Part shown: piece by piece, positions 26,905 to 36,302 of the stretch
How positions within the stretch are numbered: the stretch's first letter is position 1
Layout: the number at the start of each line of letters is the position of its first letter
Assembly: GCF_001440405.1 (NCBI RefSeq)
Contig: NZ_LLXX01000143.1
Span: forward strand, 35,403-99,402
From: Bradyrhizobium valentinum
GTDB lineage: Bacteria > Pseudomonadota > Alphaproteobacteria > Rhizobiales > Xanthobacteraceae
Length of the DNA stretch: 64,000 bases
Direction: 5' to 3'
Notes under the pieces: model-generated
Told to the model about the DNA's origin: nothing
Databases searched by the model: none
The model's input: the letters and a program-made list of their open reading frames with translations, nothing else
Position numbers and translations under genes: made by a program

Positions 26905-27798
26905 CTACCCACGCATCTGCACGCCGGCCCACTCTTCCAGCACTTTCGCGATCGATGTGAAGTCGGACGACGCGCCATATTTGGCATTGGTGATCGCAAG
27001 CATCTGCCGCACCACGGAGCCGCAGACCATCGGAACGCCCATGGCTTCGGCTTCGTCGACGCAGAGCCGCACGTCCTTGTAGGAAAGGCCGGTGGTAAAG
27101 CCGAAGTCGAACGTGCCGGGAAGCACCGCGCGGGGGAATTTGTCTTCGGATGCGCTGTTGCGTCCGCTGCTGGCGTTGATGATATCGATCAGCACTTTGG
27201 CGTCGACGCCGCCCTTGACGCCCATCGCCACCGCTTCGGAGGTGATGACCAGAGCGGCCGCCGCCATCAGATTGTTGGCGAGCTTCGCGGTCTGAGCCGT
27301 ACCCGGCTTGTCGCCGGTGTAAAACAGCTTTCCAAAATGCTTCAGGATAGGCTGAACCTTGTCATAGGTCGCCTGCGGGCAGGAGACCATCACGGCGAGC
27401 GTGCCATTTACCGCGCCCTTGATGCCGCCGCTGACGGGCGCATCGACCAGCGTGATGTTCCGGGCTTCGAATCCATTCGCGATCGCCTTGGCGGCGCCAG
27501 GTCCGGTGGTGGACAGATCGATAAGAATGGTGGCGCGGTTGCCGGCAACGATTCCATCAGGGCCTAATGCCACGGCCTTGACGATATCGGGGGTCGGCAG
27601 GCTCGCCAGCACGATGTCTGCGCTGGACGCGACTTCGGCGGGCGATTTCGCCAGCCGCGCGCCGCGCGCAACCAGCGGCTTGGTCGCTTCGGTCTGCGAA
27701 TCGTAAACGCATAGCGAATAGCCGGCGTCGAGCAGGCGTCCGGCCATAGGTCCGCCCATGCGGCCCGTTCCGACAAAGCCGATTGTTTCTGCTGCCAT
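26905..27798 (-). CDS. NAD(P)-dependent beta-hydroxyacid dehydrogenase (3-hydroxyisobutyrate dehydrogenase family)
   Basis: A 297-residue dehydrogenase. The Rossmann motif GFVGTGRMGGPMAGRL opens the protein, DAPVSGGIKGAVNGTL is the substrate-binding signature, and the catalytic Lys lies in TAKLANNLMAAA. Family members oxidise 3-hydroxyisobutyrate or reduce tartronate semialdehyde. The start at 27798 was chosen over an upstream ATG that would add eight residues. It is the first gene of the minus-strand run and faces the divergent promoter. Confidence 0.92.
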   Translation of the reverse strand: MAAETIGFVGTGRMGGPMAGRLLDAGYSLCVYDSQTEATKPLVARGARLAKSPAEVASSADIVLASLPTPDIVKAVALGPDGIVAGNRATILIDLSTTGPGAAKAIANGFEARNITLVDAPVSGGIKGAVNGTLAVMVSCPQATYDKVQPILKHFGKLFYTGDKPGTAQTAKLANNLMAAAALVITSEAVAMGVKGGVDAKVLIDIINASSGRNSASEDKFPRAVLPGTFDFGFTTGLSYKDVRLCVDEAEAMGVPMVCGSVVRQMLAITNAKYGASSDFTSIAKVLEEWAGVQMRG

Positions 27799-27882
27799 GG
27801 TTCGCTCCCTGATGCGCCGCAAGCGCTCTTCTTGTTATTGGCGCCGCCGGGGTTCCCGGCCGCGTTTGACCAAATGTCCAGA

Positions 27883-27901
27883 TTGTCAGTTAATCTGTCA
27901 A
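27883..27901. promoter_or_regulatory. Candidate operator in the divergent promoter region
   Basis: TTGTCAG-TTAAT-CTGTCAA is a 19-bp imperfect palindrome (6 of 7 arm bases pair). It lies between the divergent dehydrogenase (27798) and MmgE/PrpD (27945) genes. It could bind a catabolic regulator or overlap a -35 element. Confidence 0.4.
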
Positions 27902-27944
27902 GCATAAGATTCCGGTCGACAGGGCGCGGCGCGGCGGAATAGGA

Positions 27945-29321
27945 TTGGAGAAACAGGCTCACGGGGAAATTTGCTCAGTGCGGCAAGATGAAGCGCAAGG
28001 CGCCGGCACGACGCTCGCCAGTTTCGTTGCCGGTACGACGTGGACGGATGTCGCGGGGCAAAGTCACGAAGCGAAACGCTCGATCCTGAACTTCTTTGCA
28101 ACCGCCTTGGGTTCGGCCCACGACCCCGCGGTCACCGCTGCCTTGCGCGTGCTTTCGCCGTTCAGCGGTGTCGCAACATCTGCGGTCATCGGCCGTCCGG
28201 AACGGCTGGATGCGATGGGCGCAGCGTTCGCCAACGCGGTGTCAGCCAATCTGCTCGATTTCGACGATACCCATCTGGACACGATCATTCATCCGGCTGC
28301 CCCAGTCGCAGCTCCGGTCCTGGCCTTGGCGCAGGCGCGAGGATTTTCGGGGCGGGACGTTCTCACGGCATTCATTCTCGGCGTGGAGATCGAGTGCCGC
28401 GTCGGCAACGCGGTGTCTCCCGGACATTATGCGCGCGGCTGGCATATTACTTCGACCTGCGGCGTGTTCGGAGCCGCCGCCGCCAGCGGCAAGCTGCTCG
28501 GCCTGTCGGCAGACCAGATTTCCAATGCGCTTGGAATTGCTGCAAGCCAATCGGCCGGGATCGTCGAGAATCTCTCCAGCGCCGCCAAGAACGTCAGCGT
28601 CGGCAATGCGGCGCGCAACGGCCTGTTTGCCGCATTGCTTGCGGCTGAGGGCTACTCCGCATCGCCCTTCGCCATTGAAGGCTCGCTCGGTTGGGCGCGC
28701 GCCATGGGAGATGAGCCCGATCTTGCGCGGCTGACGGGAGGTCTGGGCAAGACCTGGGAGATCGCCAAGAACACCTACAAGCCCTATCCCGCGGGCATCG
28801 TGTTTCATGCGGTGATCGATGCCTGCTTCAGATTACGGGAAAGGCTGGGCTCGCACATCGAGGATATCGCCTCCATCACGGTGCAGGGCTCCGCACTCTT
28901 GCTGGCACGCGGTGATCGGCCGGTCCGCAACGAACGCGACGCACGCGTCAGCATCCATCACTGCGCCGCCTGCGCCTTGTTGCTAGGAGCCGCTGGCATC
29001 ACGGAGTTCTCGGCGGCGATGGTATTTCGCCCGGACCTGGTGTCGTGGCGTCAGAAGGTGAGGGCGGAGCTCGATGGCTCACTTCCGGATGGCGCCGCGC
29101 GCGTCGTGATTCAATTGACGTCGGGAGAGGCGCTGAGCGAGATCGTGATGGCGGCAAAGGGCAGTCTTGCCGATCCGCTGTCGGATCGTGCTATCGAAGC
29201 CAAGCTGCGTGATTGTGCGCGGCTGGGCGAAAGCGACTGGGATATCGATCGCATCATCGATGGCGTTTGGCGTATCGATACGCTTGATGACATATCGGGC
29301 CTGATGGGGGTGGGGCGCTGA
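27945..29321 (+). CDS. MmgE/PrpD-family protein (second copy)
   Basis: A 458-residue superfamily member with SILNFFATALGSAHDP, VSANLLDFDDTHLDTIIHPA, GWHITSTCGVFGAAAASGKL and KNTYKPYPAGIVFHAVIDAC, all typical of the fold. The start is uncertain: TTG at 27945 or GTG at 27978, which has GGGGA about 11 bp upstream. It heads a plus-strand run with a CMD-family gene and a metallo-hydrolase gene. It is clearly diverged from the first copy at 25476, so the two probably act on different substrates. Confidence 0.9.
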   Translation: MEKQAHGEICSVRQDEAQGAGTTLASFVAGTTWTDVAGQSHEAKRSILNFFATALGSAHDPAVTAALRVLSPFSGVATSAVIGRPERLDAMGAAFANAVSANLLDFDDTHLDTIIHPAAPVAAPVLALAQARGFSGRDVLTAFILGVEIECRVGNAVSPGHYARGWHITSTCGVFGAAAASGKLLGLSADQISNALGIAASQSAGIVENLSSAAKNVSVGNAARNGLFAALLAAEGYSASPFAIEGSLGWARAMGDEPDLARLTGGLGKTWEIAKNTYKPYPAGIVFHAVIDACFRLRERLGSHIEDIASITVQGSALLLARGDRPVRNERDARVSIHHCAACALLLGAAGITEFSAAMVFRPDLVSWRQKVRAELDGSLPDGAARVVIQLTSGEALSEIVMAAKGSLADPLSDRAIEAKLRDCARLGESDWDIDRIIDGVWRIDTLDDISGLMGVGR

Positions 29322-29370
29322 GTCGCGCTGCCTTGAAAGACAGCACTCAAACAAACGGAAGGAACCAGTG

Positions 29371-29751
29371 ATGAGCGAGTTGTTCGAAAAGGGATTGAAG
29401 ATTCGCAAGGAAGTGCTCGGCGAGGATTACGTCAACAAATCCATGGCAGGCGCCGACGAATTCACCCGGACGATGGCGGAGTGGTCGACCGAATTCTGCT
29501 GGGGCGCATTGTGGGCCCGGCCGGGGCTCGATCGCCGGACGCGCAGCATCGTCAATCTTGCGATGCTTGGCGCGCTCAACCGGCCGCATGAGTTGAAGCT
29601 GCATGTCAAGGGCGCGCTGAAAAACGGTCTCACCAAGGACGAGATCAAGGAGATCCTGCTCCAGGTCGCCGTCTATTGCGGTGTGCCGGCAGGGATCGAC
29701 GCTTTCCGTAACGCGCGCGAGGCGTTCAACGAAGCCGAAGGCAAGTCATGA
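29371..29751 (+). CDS. Carboxymuconolactone decarboxylase-family protein (second copy)
   Basis: A 126-residue helical protein aligning end to end with the 18970 protein: GLKIRKEVLGEDYVNKSM, LNRPHELKLHVKGALKNG and VAVYCGVPAGIDAFRNAREA are shared or nearly so. GGAAGG precedes the ATG at 29371. It lies 49 bp after MmgE/PrpD, likely in one operon. By family it acts as a lactone decarboxylase in aromatic catabolism, which is inferred here. Confidence 0.9.
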   Translation: MSELFEKGLKIRKEVLGEDYVNKSMAGADEFTRTMAEWSTEFCWGALWARPGLDRRTRSIVNLAMLGALNRPHELKLHVKGALKNGLTKDEIKEILLQVAVYCGVPAGIDAFRNAREAFNEAEGKS

Positions 29752-29775
29752 CCTGCCGGTCTGTCAGGGAATAGC

Positions 29776-30609
29776 ATGGCCGAGCCGGAATACGAACTCT
29801 TCGCCATTCGCTACGCCACCCGCGATGCACGGCGGAGTGAGCATTTCATCGGCGGCGACCCGCACGACGGGCCGATGCCGATGGACTATTTCATGTGGCT
29901 GGCAAGAGGGGGAGGTCGTACCTTCGTCATCGACACCGGATTCAACGCGGAAGTATCGACGAGACGGAAACGGACATATCTGCGCTGTCCCGTGGAGACG
30001 CTCAGTGCGTTCGATATCTCTGCGAGTGCGGTCGAGGATGTCATTCTCACCCATTTGCACTACGACCATGCGGGAAATTTCGACCGATTCCCGAACGCGC
30101 GTTTCCATCTTCAGGAGCGCGAACTTGCCTATGCCACGGGGCGCTTCATGCGCTATCCGAGGTTGTCGCATTCATTCGAGGTCGAGGACGTCTGCGGGAT
30201 CGTACGGCTCAACTATGCGCGCCGCGTCTTGTTCTACGATGGCGACGCCGAGCTCGCTCCCGGCCTCTCGGTACACGCGGCAGGCGGCCATTCGGCCGGG
30301 CTTCAATTCGTTCGCGTCAGGACCCGCCGGGGGTTCGTCGTGCTCGCTTCCGACGTCAGCCATTTTTACGAGAACATGGCGAGCGAACGTCCGTTTACCA
30401 CCGCGCTTCATATCGGCGAAATGCTGGAAGGGTTCGACCGGCTGCGGGCGTTGGCGCCGGATGAGAGCCATATCGTCCCGGGGCATGATCCGCTGGTTAT
30501 GAAGCTTTATCCGGCGCCGAGTCAGGAACTCGAGGGCATCGCAGTGCGCCTCGACGTGCCGCCATCGGGCGCGGCTCCGGTTCGCGCCGACTATGCGTCG
30601 GAGCACTAG
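29776..30609 (+). CDS. MBL-fold metallo-hydrolase, N-acyl-homoserine-lactonase-like
   Basis: A 277-residue metallo-beta-lactamase-fold hydrolase. The metal motif HLHYDHAGN (HxHxDH) is followed by AAGGHSAGLQ, LASDVSHFYEN and IVPGHDP, giving the full di-zinc ligand set of AttM/AiiA-type lactonases. In this operon it may open a catabolic lactone rather than, or as well as, an autoinducer. It starts 24 bp after the CMD-family gene. Confidence 0.88.
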   Translation: MAEPEYELFAIRYATRDARRSEHFIGGDPHDGPMPMDYFMWLARGGGRTFVIDTGFNAEVSTRRKRTYLRCPVETLSAFDISASAVEDVILTHLHYDHAGNFDRFPNARFHLQERELAYATGRFMRYPRLSHSFEVEDVCGIVRLNYARRVLFYDGDAELAPGLSVHAAGGHSAGLQFVRVRTRRGFVVLASDVSHFYENMASERPFTTALHIGEMLEGFDRLRALAPDESHIVPGHDPLVMKLYPAPSQELEGIAVRLDVPPSGAAPVRADYASEH

Positions 30610-30670
30610 CCAAGGTCGTTGCACTCCCAACGGAAGCGAATGTCTTCAACGAGCGATACACTGGCCGCGC

Positions 30671-31642
30671 CTATTTCTCCATCGCAGCTCTTAGGATCGG
30701 CATCAGACGCGCGGATTCGCTTCTGATCAGGTCGGCGAGGGGCTTTGGTCCGCGGCGGCCTGGCTCCACGATGTCGGCGCCGAGATCCGCCAACCGCTTT
30801 TGCACCGATTCCTCGCTGAGGCCTTTATCCAGCGCCTCCGCGAGCTTCTCGATAACTGATTGCGGCGTGCCGCTGGGCACGAACACCCCGTAAAACGGTG
30901 CGCAGTCGAATTCGGGCAGGCCTTGTTCGTAAGACGTTGGCACATCCGGTAGCATCGGGCTGCGTTTCCGGGCCGCGACCGCCAGTGCCTTGACGGCGCC
31001 GGCTCGCACCTGGCTCAACGTTCCGAGCACGGGATCGCATTCATAGTCGATTTCACCCGCCAGCATTGCATTCAACACCGGGGCCGTGCCGGTGAACGGG
31101 ACCATGGTCGGCTTGATGCCGATCGCAGCGTTGAGAAGGAGGCAGCCGATGTACGACACCGAGCCAAGTCCGGCGTGTCCGGCATTGAGCTTGCCTGAGT
31201 TGGATTTCGCATAGGCGACAAATTCGGCGAGGTTGTTGGCAGGGAAATCTTTGCGGACGACCAGCAGTTCGGGGTACTCGGCGCTTAATCCAATCGGCTC
31301 GAAATCCTTTTGCGGATCGTAACCCAGATTTGGATAGAACGCCGGCGCAAGCGCATTTGTGCCCAGGTGCCCGGAAAGAATGGTGTAACCATCGGCCGCG
31401 GCACGGGCCGCTCGAAGCGCGCCAAGGGTGCCGCCGGCACCTCCGACATTCTCCACCACAAACTTCTGATTGAGATGACGGCTAAAGATATCGGCGACGA
31501 TCCTGCCCGTGATGTCGGCCGGCCCGCCGGCTGCAAAGGGAACGATGATCGTAACGGTTCTTGCCGGATAATCCTGGGCCTGCGCACCATTCATTCCGGC
31601 TATTGCAAGAAGAACAGCCGCCGCCATCAAAAGCTTTGCCAC
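30671..31642 (-). CDS. Tripartite tricarboxylate transporter (Bug-family) substrate-binding protein, second
   Basis: A 323-residue Bug receptor. The signal peptide MAKLLMAAAVLLAIAGMNGA is followed by YPARTVTIIVPFAAGGPADI and GAGGTLGALRAARAAADGYT. The start is set at GTG 31642 because GGGAGG lies 7 bp before it, and this gives exactly the length of the 16328 homologue. It is convergent with the lactonase-like gene and closes the catabolic block. No TctAB membrane genes are present. Confidence 0.92.
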   Translation of the reverse strand: MAKLLMAAAVLLAIAGMNGAQAQDYPARTVTIIVPFAAGGPADITGRIVADIFSRHLNQKFVVENVGGAGGTLGALRAARAAADGYTILSGHLGTNALAPAFYPNLGYDPQKDFEPIGLSAEYPELLVVRKDFPANNLAEFVAYAKSNSGKLNAGHAGLGSVSYIGCLLLNAAIGIKPTMVPFTGTAPVLNAMLAGEIDYECDPVLGTLSQVRAGAVKALAVAARKRSPMLPDVPTSYEQGLPEFDCAPFYGVFVPSGTPQSVIEKLAEALDKGLSEESVQKRLADLGADIVEPGRRGPKPLADLIRSESARLMPILRAAMEK

Positions 31643-32303
31643 TTGTCGCCTCCCTGAAGCTATTTTTGTTGTAACCATAGGCTGGTTTCGCCGACAGGCA
31701 AGTCGCCCATGCGGCAGCTTCAGCAGCCAAGCATCGTCGCTACAGGGACGTTAGGATCATCATGGCAATCGCGATAGCGATTAGTGGTTTACTTTCATCC
31801 ATGTGGTGCGCTGGCGATCCAAAGAATAAAGCCGCCAAGCGGAATATACTCGCCTGACGGCTTCGCCGAGGGGCGAGGCGGTTTGCTTCAGACCGCGCGG
31901 CTATGCGTTGCGACAGAATGCGCAAGATGGGCATCGAACGCCGATGCGACGCTTGGCACCAGGAATTCAGCGCCGTCGCTGATGGAAAGCCCATCGTCAA
32001 TGATCGTCACGGCGCCGTCAGCGATGAGGCTTTCGATCCGCGAGGGATCGACGATCGCGGATCGCAGGTCCCAGCCGTGCAACCGGGATACTCGGGGCAG
32101 GTTAACCGCAAGGTCGCACATGATGGTTGGCAAGAGCCCTTCTCAAGCTCGTCTCGTTGTATGATTGGTAACCTTCACGCGAAAGCTTAATGCCAAGTTT
32201 GCTTGCGACGTCTTCCGGCGCCGATAAAGTTGCATTATAAGGGATGCAAGGCATACGAGCCAAATTGCAGATATCTCTTCGCATTGGTTTTTGAGATAAA
32301 GCG
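31643..32303. other. Sparsely coding region
   Basis: About 660 bp with only one possible small gene (31888-32133, minus). The receptor gene's promoter should lie at its left end. I see no RNA gene or mobile element. Confidence 0.35.
31888..32133 (-). CDS. Possible small hypothetical protein
   Basis: An 81-residue frame with balanced composition (WDLRSAIVDPSRIESLIADG, VTIIDDGLSISDGAEFLVPS). It has no recognised domain, signal peptide or strong ribosome site. Nothing around it suggests a role. Confidence 0.35.
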   Translation of the reverse strand: MPTIMCDLAVNLPRVSRLHGWDLRSAIVDPSRIESLIADGAVTIIDDGLSISDGAEFLVPSVASAFDAHLAHSVATHSRAV

Positions 32304-32486
32304 ATGAAGAAGCCTAAAAGCATTGCCGATCAGTTTCAGGAACTGAAGAAGCTCCGTATCAGCGTCGGTCGAGCTGAAATGGCTGCGGCGCGGAAGGATG
32401 AGAAAATCGCTAAGCGGAAAAATGACTTTTCGCGTTCAAAGAAACAGGCACCGGCCCGCAGAGCTTTGAAGGACTTGGGGACCTAG
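32304..32486 (+). CDS. Small basic protein, paralogue of the 36303 product
   Basis: A 60-residue Lys/Arg-rich protein. Its core QFQELKKLRISVGRAEMAA matches the pattern QYAEIQRLRSWVRRAELER of the product of the 36303 gene: Q-aromatic-x-E-aliphatic-x-x-LR-x-x-V-x-RAE. The core is probably one amphipathic helix and the tail is basic, so nucleic-acid binding is possible but unproven. Confidence 0.55.
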   Translation: MKKPKSIADQFQELKKLRISVGRAEMAAARKDEKIAKRKNDFSRSKKQAPARRALKDLGT

Positions 32487-33254
32487 ATCGCACGCCAAAG
32501 GCAAGGAACATCCGATCTAAGGGGATGCCGGCTTATGAAATAGGCCAAGCCACTGCGTACTTATACCTGGCAATTCATCTCTGCCTGACGCCTCTCTCAG
32601 TATTCAAGCTGATTGCGATCGATTATTTCCTCATTGAATGCATCGTGGCACGCGGTCTAGGGCTTTACATGGTTCGTCGCTAAGCGGACCATTGTAATAC
32701 GCAGCGGCGACGGTTGCGCAATTTCCTGCTCAGTCGCAATCGAAAACAAAGGCAAGGCCCTGTTCGCACTCTGCGCGATCAACCGCTGGATGTGCAGCCG
32801 GGTTGATCAGGATATCGAAATTCGGTCGAACGCAGTTCATCAAGGCAAGTGCAAACTTGCCTCGTCACCTTGAGCATGCGGCGCCCAAATCGTAGAGTTC
32901 CTGGCGCGCCTCCTTATAGTCCATCTCACGCTTCGCGCGGTGGGCCGATTAAGACTAGCAGACGTCTTGCAATTCTCTCCGCCTTTGTTGGCTATGCGCT
33001 TGAAAGCCGTTGATCCACACGCACGGGAGCATACGCGATGGGGGTTGCCGAACGAACGTAGGCTCTCCCTGAATACCACAAAAGCGGTAATCACCTTGGT
33101 CTGGAGCCAGGACGGGTTACCCGCTGCGCCCGTCACGACTTGACTATCATTCCGCGCGCAGACTACGAGCGGTGGAGGCGGCACGGTGGGTTGAATGCCG
33201 GTTGATACATAATATGTTATGGTATACGCGAATCGGAACCATTGTTGAGCGCCC
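32487..33254. other. Intergenic region with no supported gene
   Basis: About 770 bp. A minus-strand frame at 32840-33262 is unconvincing. On the minus strand near 32869-32928 there is a short frame beginning MDYKEARQELYDLG that ends after 19 residues and could be a gene remnant. The promoter of the H-NS-like gene should be near its right end. Confidence 0.35.
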
Positions 33255-33632
33255 ATGGACAAGTCGAAACTCGAGGCGATGCCTCTTGATGATCTGTGGT
33301 CTCTTCACGAGCAACTCACCGCTCTCTTATCCAAGCGGATCATTGCGGAAAAGCGTCAGCTTGAAGAGAGGCTAACCCAACTCAATCGTGGAAAAATCGC
33401 GCAAGCATCGGCGGCTGTCGAGGTGAAATCAACCAAAGCAGGTCGCAAGAGCGCGCGGCGCCATTATCCAAAGGTTTTCCCAAAATATCGGAATCCAGCG
33501 GTGCCGTCAGAAACCTGGTCTGGACGTGGTAAGCAGCCGCGATGGCTAGTTTCCGCTTTGAAGGCCGGCGGCAGGATTGAGGACTTCAAGATCCCCAGTG
33601 CGCAGCAAGGTAAGGTGAGAGCGCAGCGTTGA
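33255..33632 (+). CDS. H-NS histone-family nucleoid-associated protein
   Basis: A 125-residue protein. An N-terminal coiled-coil oligomerisation region (MPLDDLWSLHEQLTALLSKR to about 55) is followed by a basic linker and the H-NS DNA-binding motif TWSGRGKQPRWLVSAL. H-NS-type proteins silence AT-rich, often foreign, DNA. It is isolated in a sparsely coding, scarred region, which fits carriage by acquired DNA. Confidence 0.92.
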   Translation: MDKSKLEAMPLDDLWSLHEQLTALLSKRIIAEKRQLEERLTQLNRGKIAQASAAVEVKSTKAGRKSARRHYPKVFPKYRNPAVPSETWSGRGKQPRWLVSALKAGGRIEDFKIPSAQQGKVRAQR

Positions 33633-33791
33633 TCGGAGCCTAGAGTAAATCTCTGCCCTCGGTCATCCAAACCGCCGCAGAGCGCAAGGCTCCCGCGTCC
33701 TGATTGGCTTGTAGTCTTCGGTTGGGGGCCTCCAGCCATTTACCTTTCCCTGAACTGCGAAAGGCGCAATGGGCTGCCGGACGGCTTGAGA

Positions 33792-34034
33792 CTAGATGCG
33801 CTTCGAAGATCGGTTCAGGAGTTCGCGGCTGGTCAGCCCGATCATGTATCCCCCCTGAAGGGCGACCGCAGGTACAAGAATGGCCAACAGCGTCCCGGAA
33901 ATAGTTTGGCCCTGCGACGCTGCGGCGGCACCGGAGGCTACGACTGTGGCCAGCGTGAGGGGCACCAGGAGCAGGAAGTTGCAGTAAACGCCAATGAATG
34001 CTCCGACCAGACAGGCAGCGACGAAAAGTTCCAT
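33792..34034 (-). CDS. Small membrane protein
   Basis: An 80-residue protein with two hydrophobic segments (FVAACLVGAFIGVYCNFLLL, and LLAILVPAVALQGGYMIGL) around a Gly/Ala/Ser-rich loop. GGGGC lies before the ATG at 34034. I do not recognise the family; no neighbours are on the same strand within an operon distance. Confidence 0.65.
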   Translation of the reverse strand: MELFVAACLVGAFIGVYCNFLLLVPLTLATVVASGAAAASQGQTISGTLLAILVPAVALQGGYMIGLTSRELLNRSSKRI

Positions 34035-34355
34035 TTGCGCCCCTGCAGCTTGATGCGGCACTCACAAGTGTTGCAATGCGGTGCGGCTAAGTTAATCAGA
34101 GGACCATTAACGAGAAGTTATTTTAACGGCGCTCCCATCCCCTGATTTCCTGATCGGACTGCCGGCCGCCAGAAAGGCTCCCTGGTCATCGCCGGAAGTT
34201 GCCACACGGCCGCAACCGGCCGACGAATTTGGTTTGCTCCGACCCGACGAAATACTCTTCCTTCGGACATGAGCGGGTAGTAGTTCCAACTGGCGGCCGA
34301 GCGGAGAACAGGGCGACGACCGTCGCCTCTTTTATTAAAACGGGGCAAATGGGAT

Positions 34356-34766
34356 TTAGGTCGTCGTCCGCGCAGTCGACCCGCTTGACGTCTTTGCCAA
34401 GTTGAAATCGGGAAACCTCGTCAGGAGTGCTGTTCTTAAGAACTGGTAGTGGCCGATACTTACCGTCAGTTCACTCAACCGGCGCTGCCCGTTCGCGATT
34501 TCAGCACCAAGAGTGTCTTGATTCCGGCTATCTTCAGCCTCACGCGTGAGATATTCGTCCGTGCCATTTCCCAGCGTAATGGCAGCTCGTGCGAGTACTT
34601 CGTCGACGCGTGCGGTTAGGCCAGCGTGCTCGGCCCTGGCCGCCTGCAGCGCATCTTCGATCGCACGAAAGATAGCTCCAGCTCTGAGACGATCCACTTC
34701 GAGGTCCCGCTCTGGAGATCGCGCCTTGAAGTTGATGGCTCGCGGACGCGTGAAAAATCGAAACAT
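34356..34766 (-). CDS. Hypothetical coiled-coil protein
   Basis: A 136-residue protein with a helical, coiled-coil-prone middle (RAIEDALQAARAEHAGLTAR, then TLGAEIANGQRRLSELTVSI) and no signal peptide or membrane segment. I do not recognise it. It stands alone. Confidence 0.55.
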   Translation of the reverse strand: MFRFFTRPRAINFKARSPERDLEVDRLRAGAIFRAIEDALQAARAEHAGLTARVDEVLARAAITLGNGTDEYLTREAEDSRNQDTLGAEIANGQRRLSELTVSIGHYQFLRTALLTRFPDFNLAKTSSGSTARTTT

Positions 34767-35147
34767 GTCGCAGATCCTCGGATAATCTGACGGGATCGAC
34801 GAGCTCTCGCCGATTCGACCAGAGTAAAGTTACCATGAAGATATAGCAAAAACGGTCGGTGCCTTCAGGCAAAGAAGACGAGTCATCGCCGCCGAGGATG
34901 CCAGGTCGCTGCGCTGCGAACATCACGCAAGCGCCGTGTCATTCGAAGCCGCTCCGGGACGGGTAGCCTGAAGCTCCGCGATCCGTTCCGAATTGCTCGT
35001 TGCGCAGGGTAGGGCAAATTGCTTGCCTTCAAACCCGCTTCATCGATGTTATCAAGTTCAGTCACGCCGCGATGAGGCAAGCAATGACCATCGTGGTCTT
35101 AGATTGCACCTGATTGCCAAATCCAAGCTTCGACGGATTTCATCGTC
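34767..35147. other. Intergenic region
   Basis: About 380 bp between two minus-strand genes. I see no gene, hairpin terminator or repeat in it. Confidence 0.35.
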
Positions 35148-35858
35148 TCATCCCTTCCGCTTTTCTTTGTTCGTGAAGAACTTGTCGAAGAAAATCGCTG
35201 CTAACCGTACCGGTGTCGGCTCCAGCCTGGCGAACAAGGTTGAGATCGCGATCCTGGCATCCAACAAGAGCGACCAGCTCTTGGCATAAGCGCAATCGAA
35301 GCTAACTCGCTCGCTATACTTCGCCTGACCGCTGACCCGCCAAAGTCCAGTAATGCCTGGCTTGCACGCCAGATAGGCCGCTGCTTTATCGGCATAATGA
35401 TCGATTTCGTCGTCGCTGATGGGTTGCGGGCCTACAATGCTCATGTCACCCCGCAGCACATTGAACACCTGCGGCAATTCGTCGAGACCGGCCTTACGAA
35501 ATACGGCCCCCAAGCGTGTGACGCGCGGTTCGTCCGGTCTCTTTCCGGCTTCGCTTAACTCGCGGGCAGCAGAATCCGCGCTCGAGCAAAGGTGTAGCCG
35601 GTGAGCCGGTGCGGAGGTCTCGAACTTCAAACAATCAAAAGCACGACCGCGAAAGCCAACCCTCCGATGGCGAGCGATGATCGACCCTCCTGAGGCCAAG
35701 AATGTTGCGACCGCGCAGAAAACAAGAAGCGGCAGCAAAAGCCCGATCCCGCCTACCGCGAGAATGATGTCAATCAACCGTTTGATCGCTCCCCCAACAG
35801 GCGCAACGCTCGCCGTTCTGACACTCGCGTCGGAGGTTCGCTTGGCCATTTCCGGCAT
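35148..35858 (-). CDS. Divergent bacterial sugar transferase (WcaJ/ExoY family)
   Basis: A 236-residue protein with one membrane segment (about 33-57, DIILAVGGIGLLLPLLVFCA) and the polyisoprenyl-phosphate hexose-1-phosphate transferase domain. Several normally invariant positions differ from the canonical homologue at 57340: KFET for KFRT, GPQP for GPRP and LWRVSGQ for LWQVSGR. The DELPQVFNVLRGDMSIVG core is kept. The start is uncertain: ATG at 35858, 35849 or 35942. It is isolated from the main polysaccharide cluster. It may be an impaired or re-specialised copy. Confidence 0.82.
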   Translation of the reverse strand: MPEMAKRTSDASVRTASVAPVGGAIKRLIDIILAVGGIGLLLPLLVFCAVATFLASGGSIIARHRRVGFRGRAFDCLKFETSAPAHRLHLCSSADSAARELSEAGKRPDEPRVTRLGAVFRKAGLDELPQVFNVLRGDMSIVGPQPISDDEIDHYADKAAAYLACKPGITGLWRVSGQAKYSERVSFDCAYAKSWSLLLDARIAISTLFARLEPTPVRLAAIFFDKFFTNKEKRKG

Positions 35859-35942
35859 TAAAAGTCGCCCCACTCGAAAGTATCGGCCGTCAAAATGATT
35901 TAAATGCGCAATCAGTTTTAATACCTTATCGCATCGCATCAT

Positions 35943-36302
35943 TCGGGCAAGGCGATTATTGGGCGTAAAGGCGTCTTGTTTCGGCGCCGGCGCGGAGTTC
36001 TACCCGAGCCAGCCACGTCTGATCAAATGCTTCGCAAGCGAATAGGCGGCGACGGAATCTAACAGGCGCGCGGCCCGCGTTTGCGACATAGAGAGACTGC
36101 CAACGACGGAGTTGACATGCCGGCGTGGTCATCTGGTCCGGACGCGAATTGATTCATATGCCGGTCACGACACTTGTTTATCTTGGCCGGCTCAAGCCAG
36201 GGCAGTGAGCTTTCACTTGCAGACGAAGAGGCGATATCTGAACCTAAACCGAATTTTAGCTTACTAACGAATTAGGTCGCCAACAATTAGTGTCCGAACC
36301 GG
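35943..36302. other. Intergenic region with one possible micro-ORF
   Basis: About 360 bp. The only coding-like stretch is the 29-codon minus-strand frame at 36000-36089. The promoter of the divergent sugar transferase must be at its left edge. Confidence 0.35.
36000..36089 (-). CDS. Possible 29-residue micro-protein
   Basis: The frame MSQTRAARLLDSVAAYSLAK, then HLIRRGWLG and a stop, has a clean amphipathic pattern. The frame is open for 13 further codons upstream without a better ATG, so it may be the tail of a decayed gene. No Shine-Dalgarno is evident. Confidence 0.28.
   Translation of the reverse strand: MSQTRAARLLDSVAAYSLAKHLIRRGWLG

Noticed and set aside
32840-33262. Minus-strand frame upstream of the H-NS-like gene
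   Set aside because: It has no coherent domain and overlaps the H-NS-like start.
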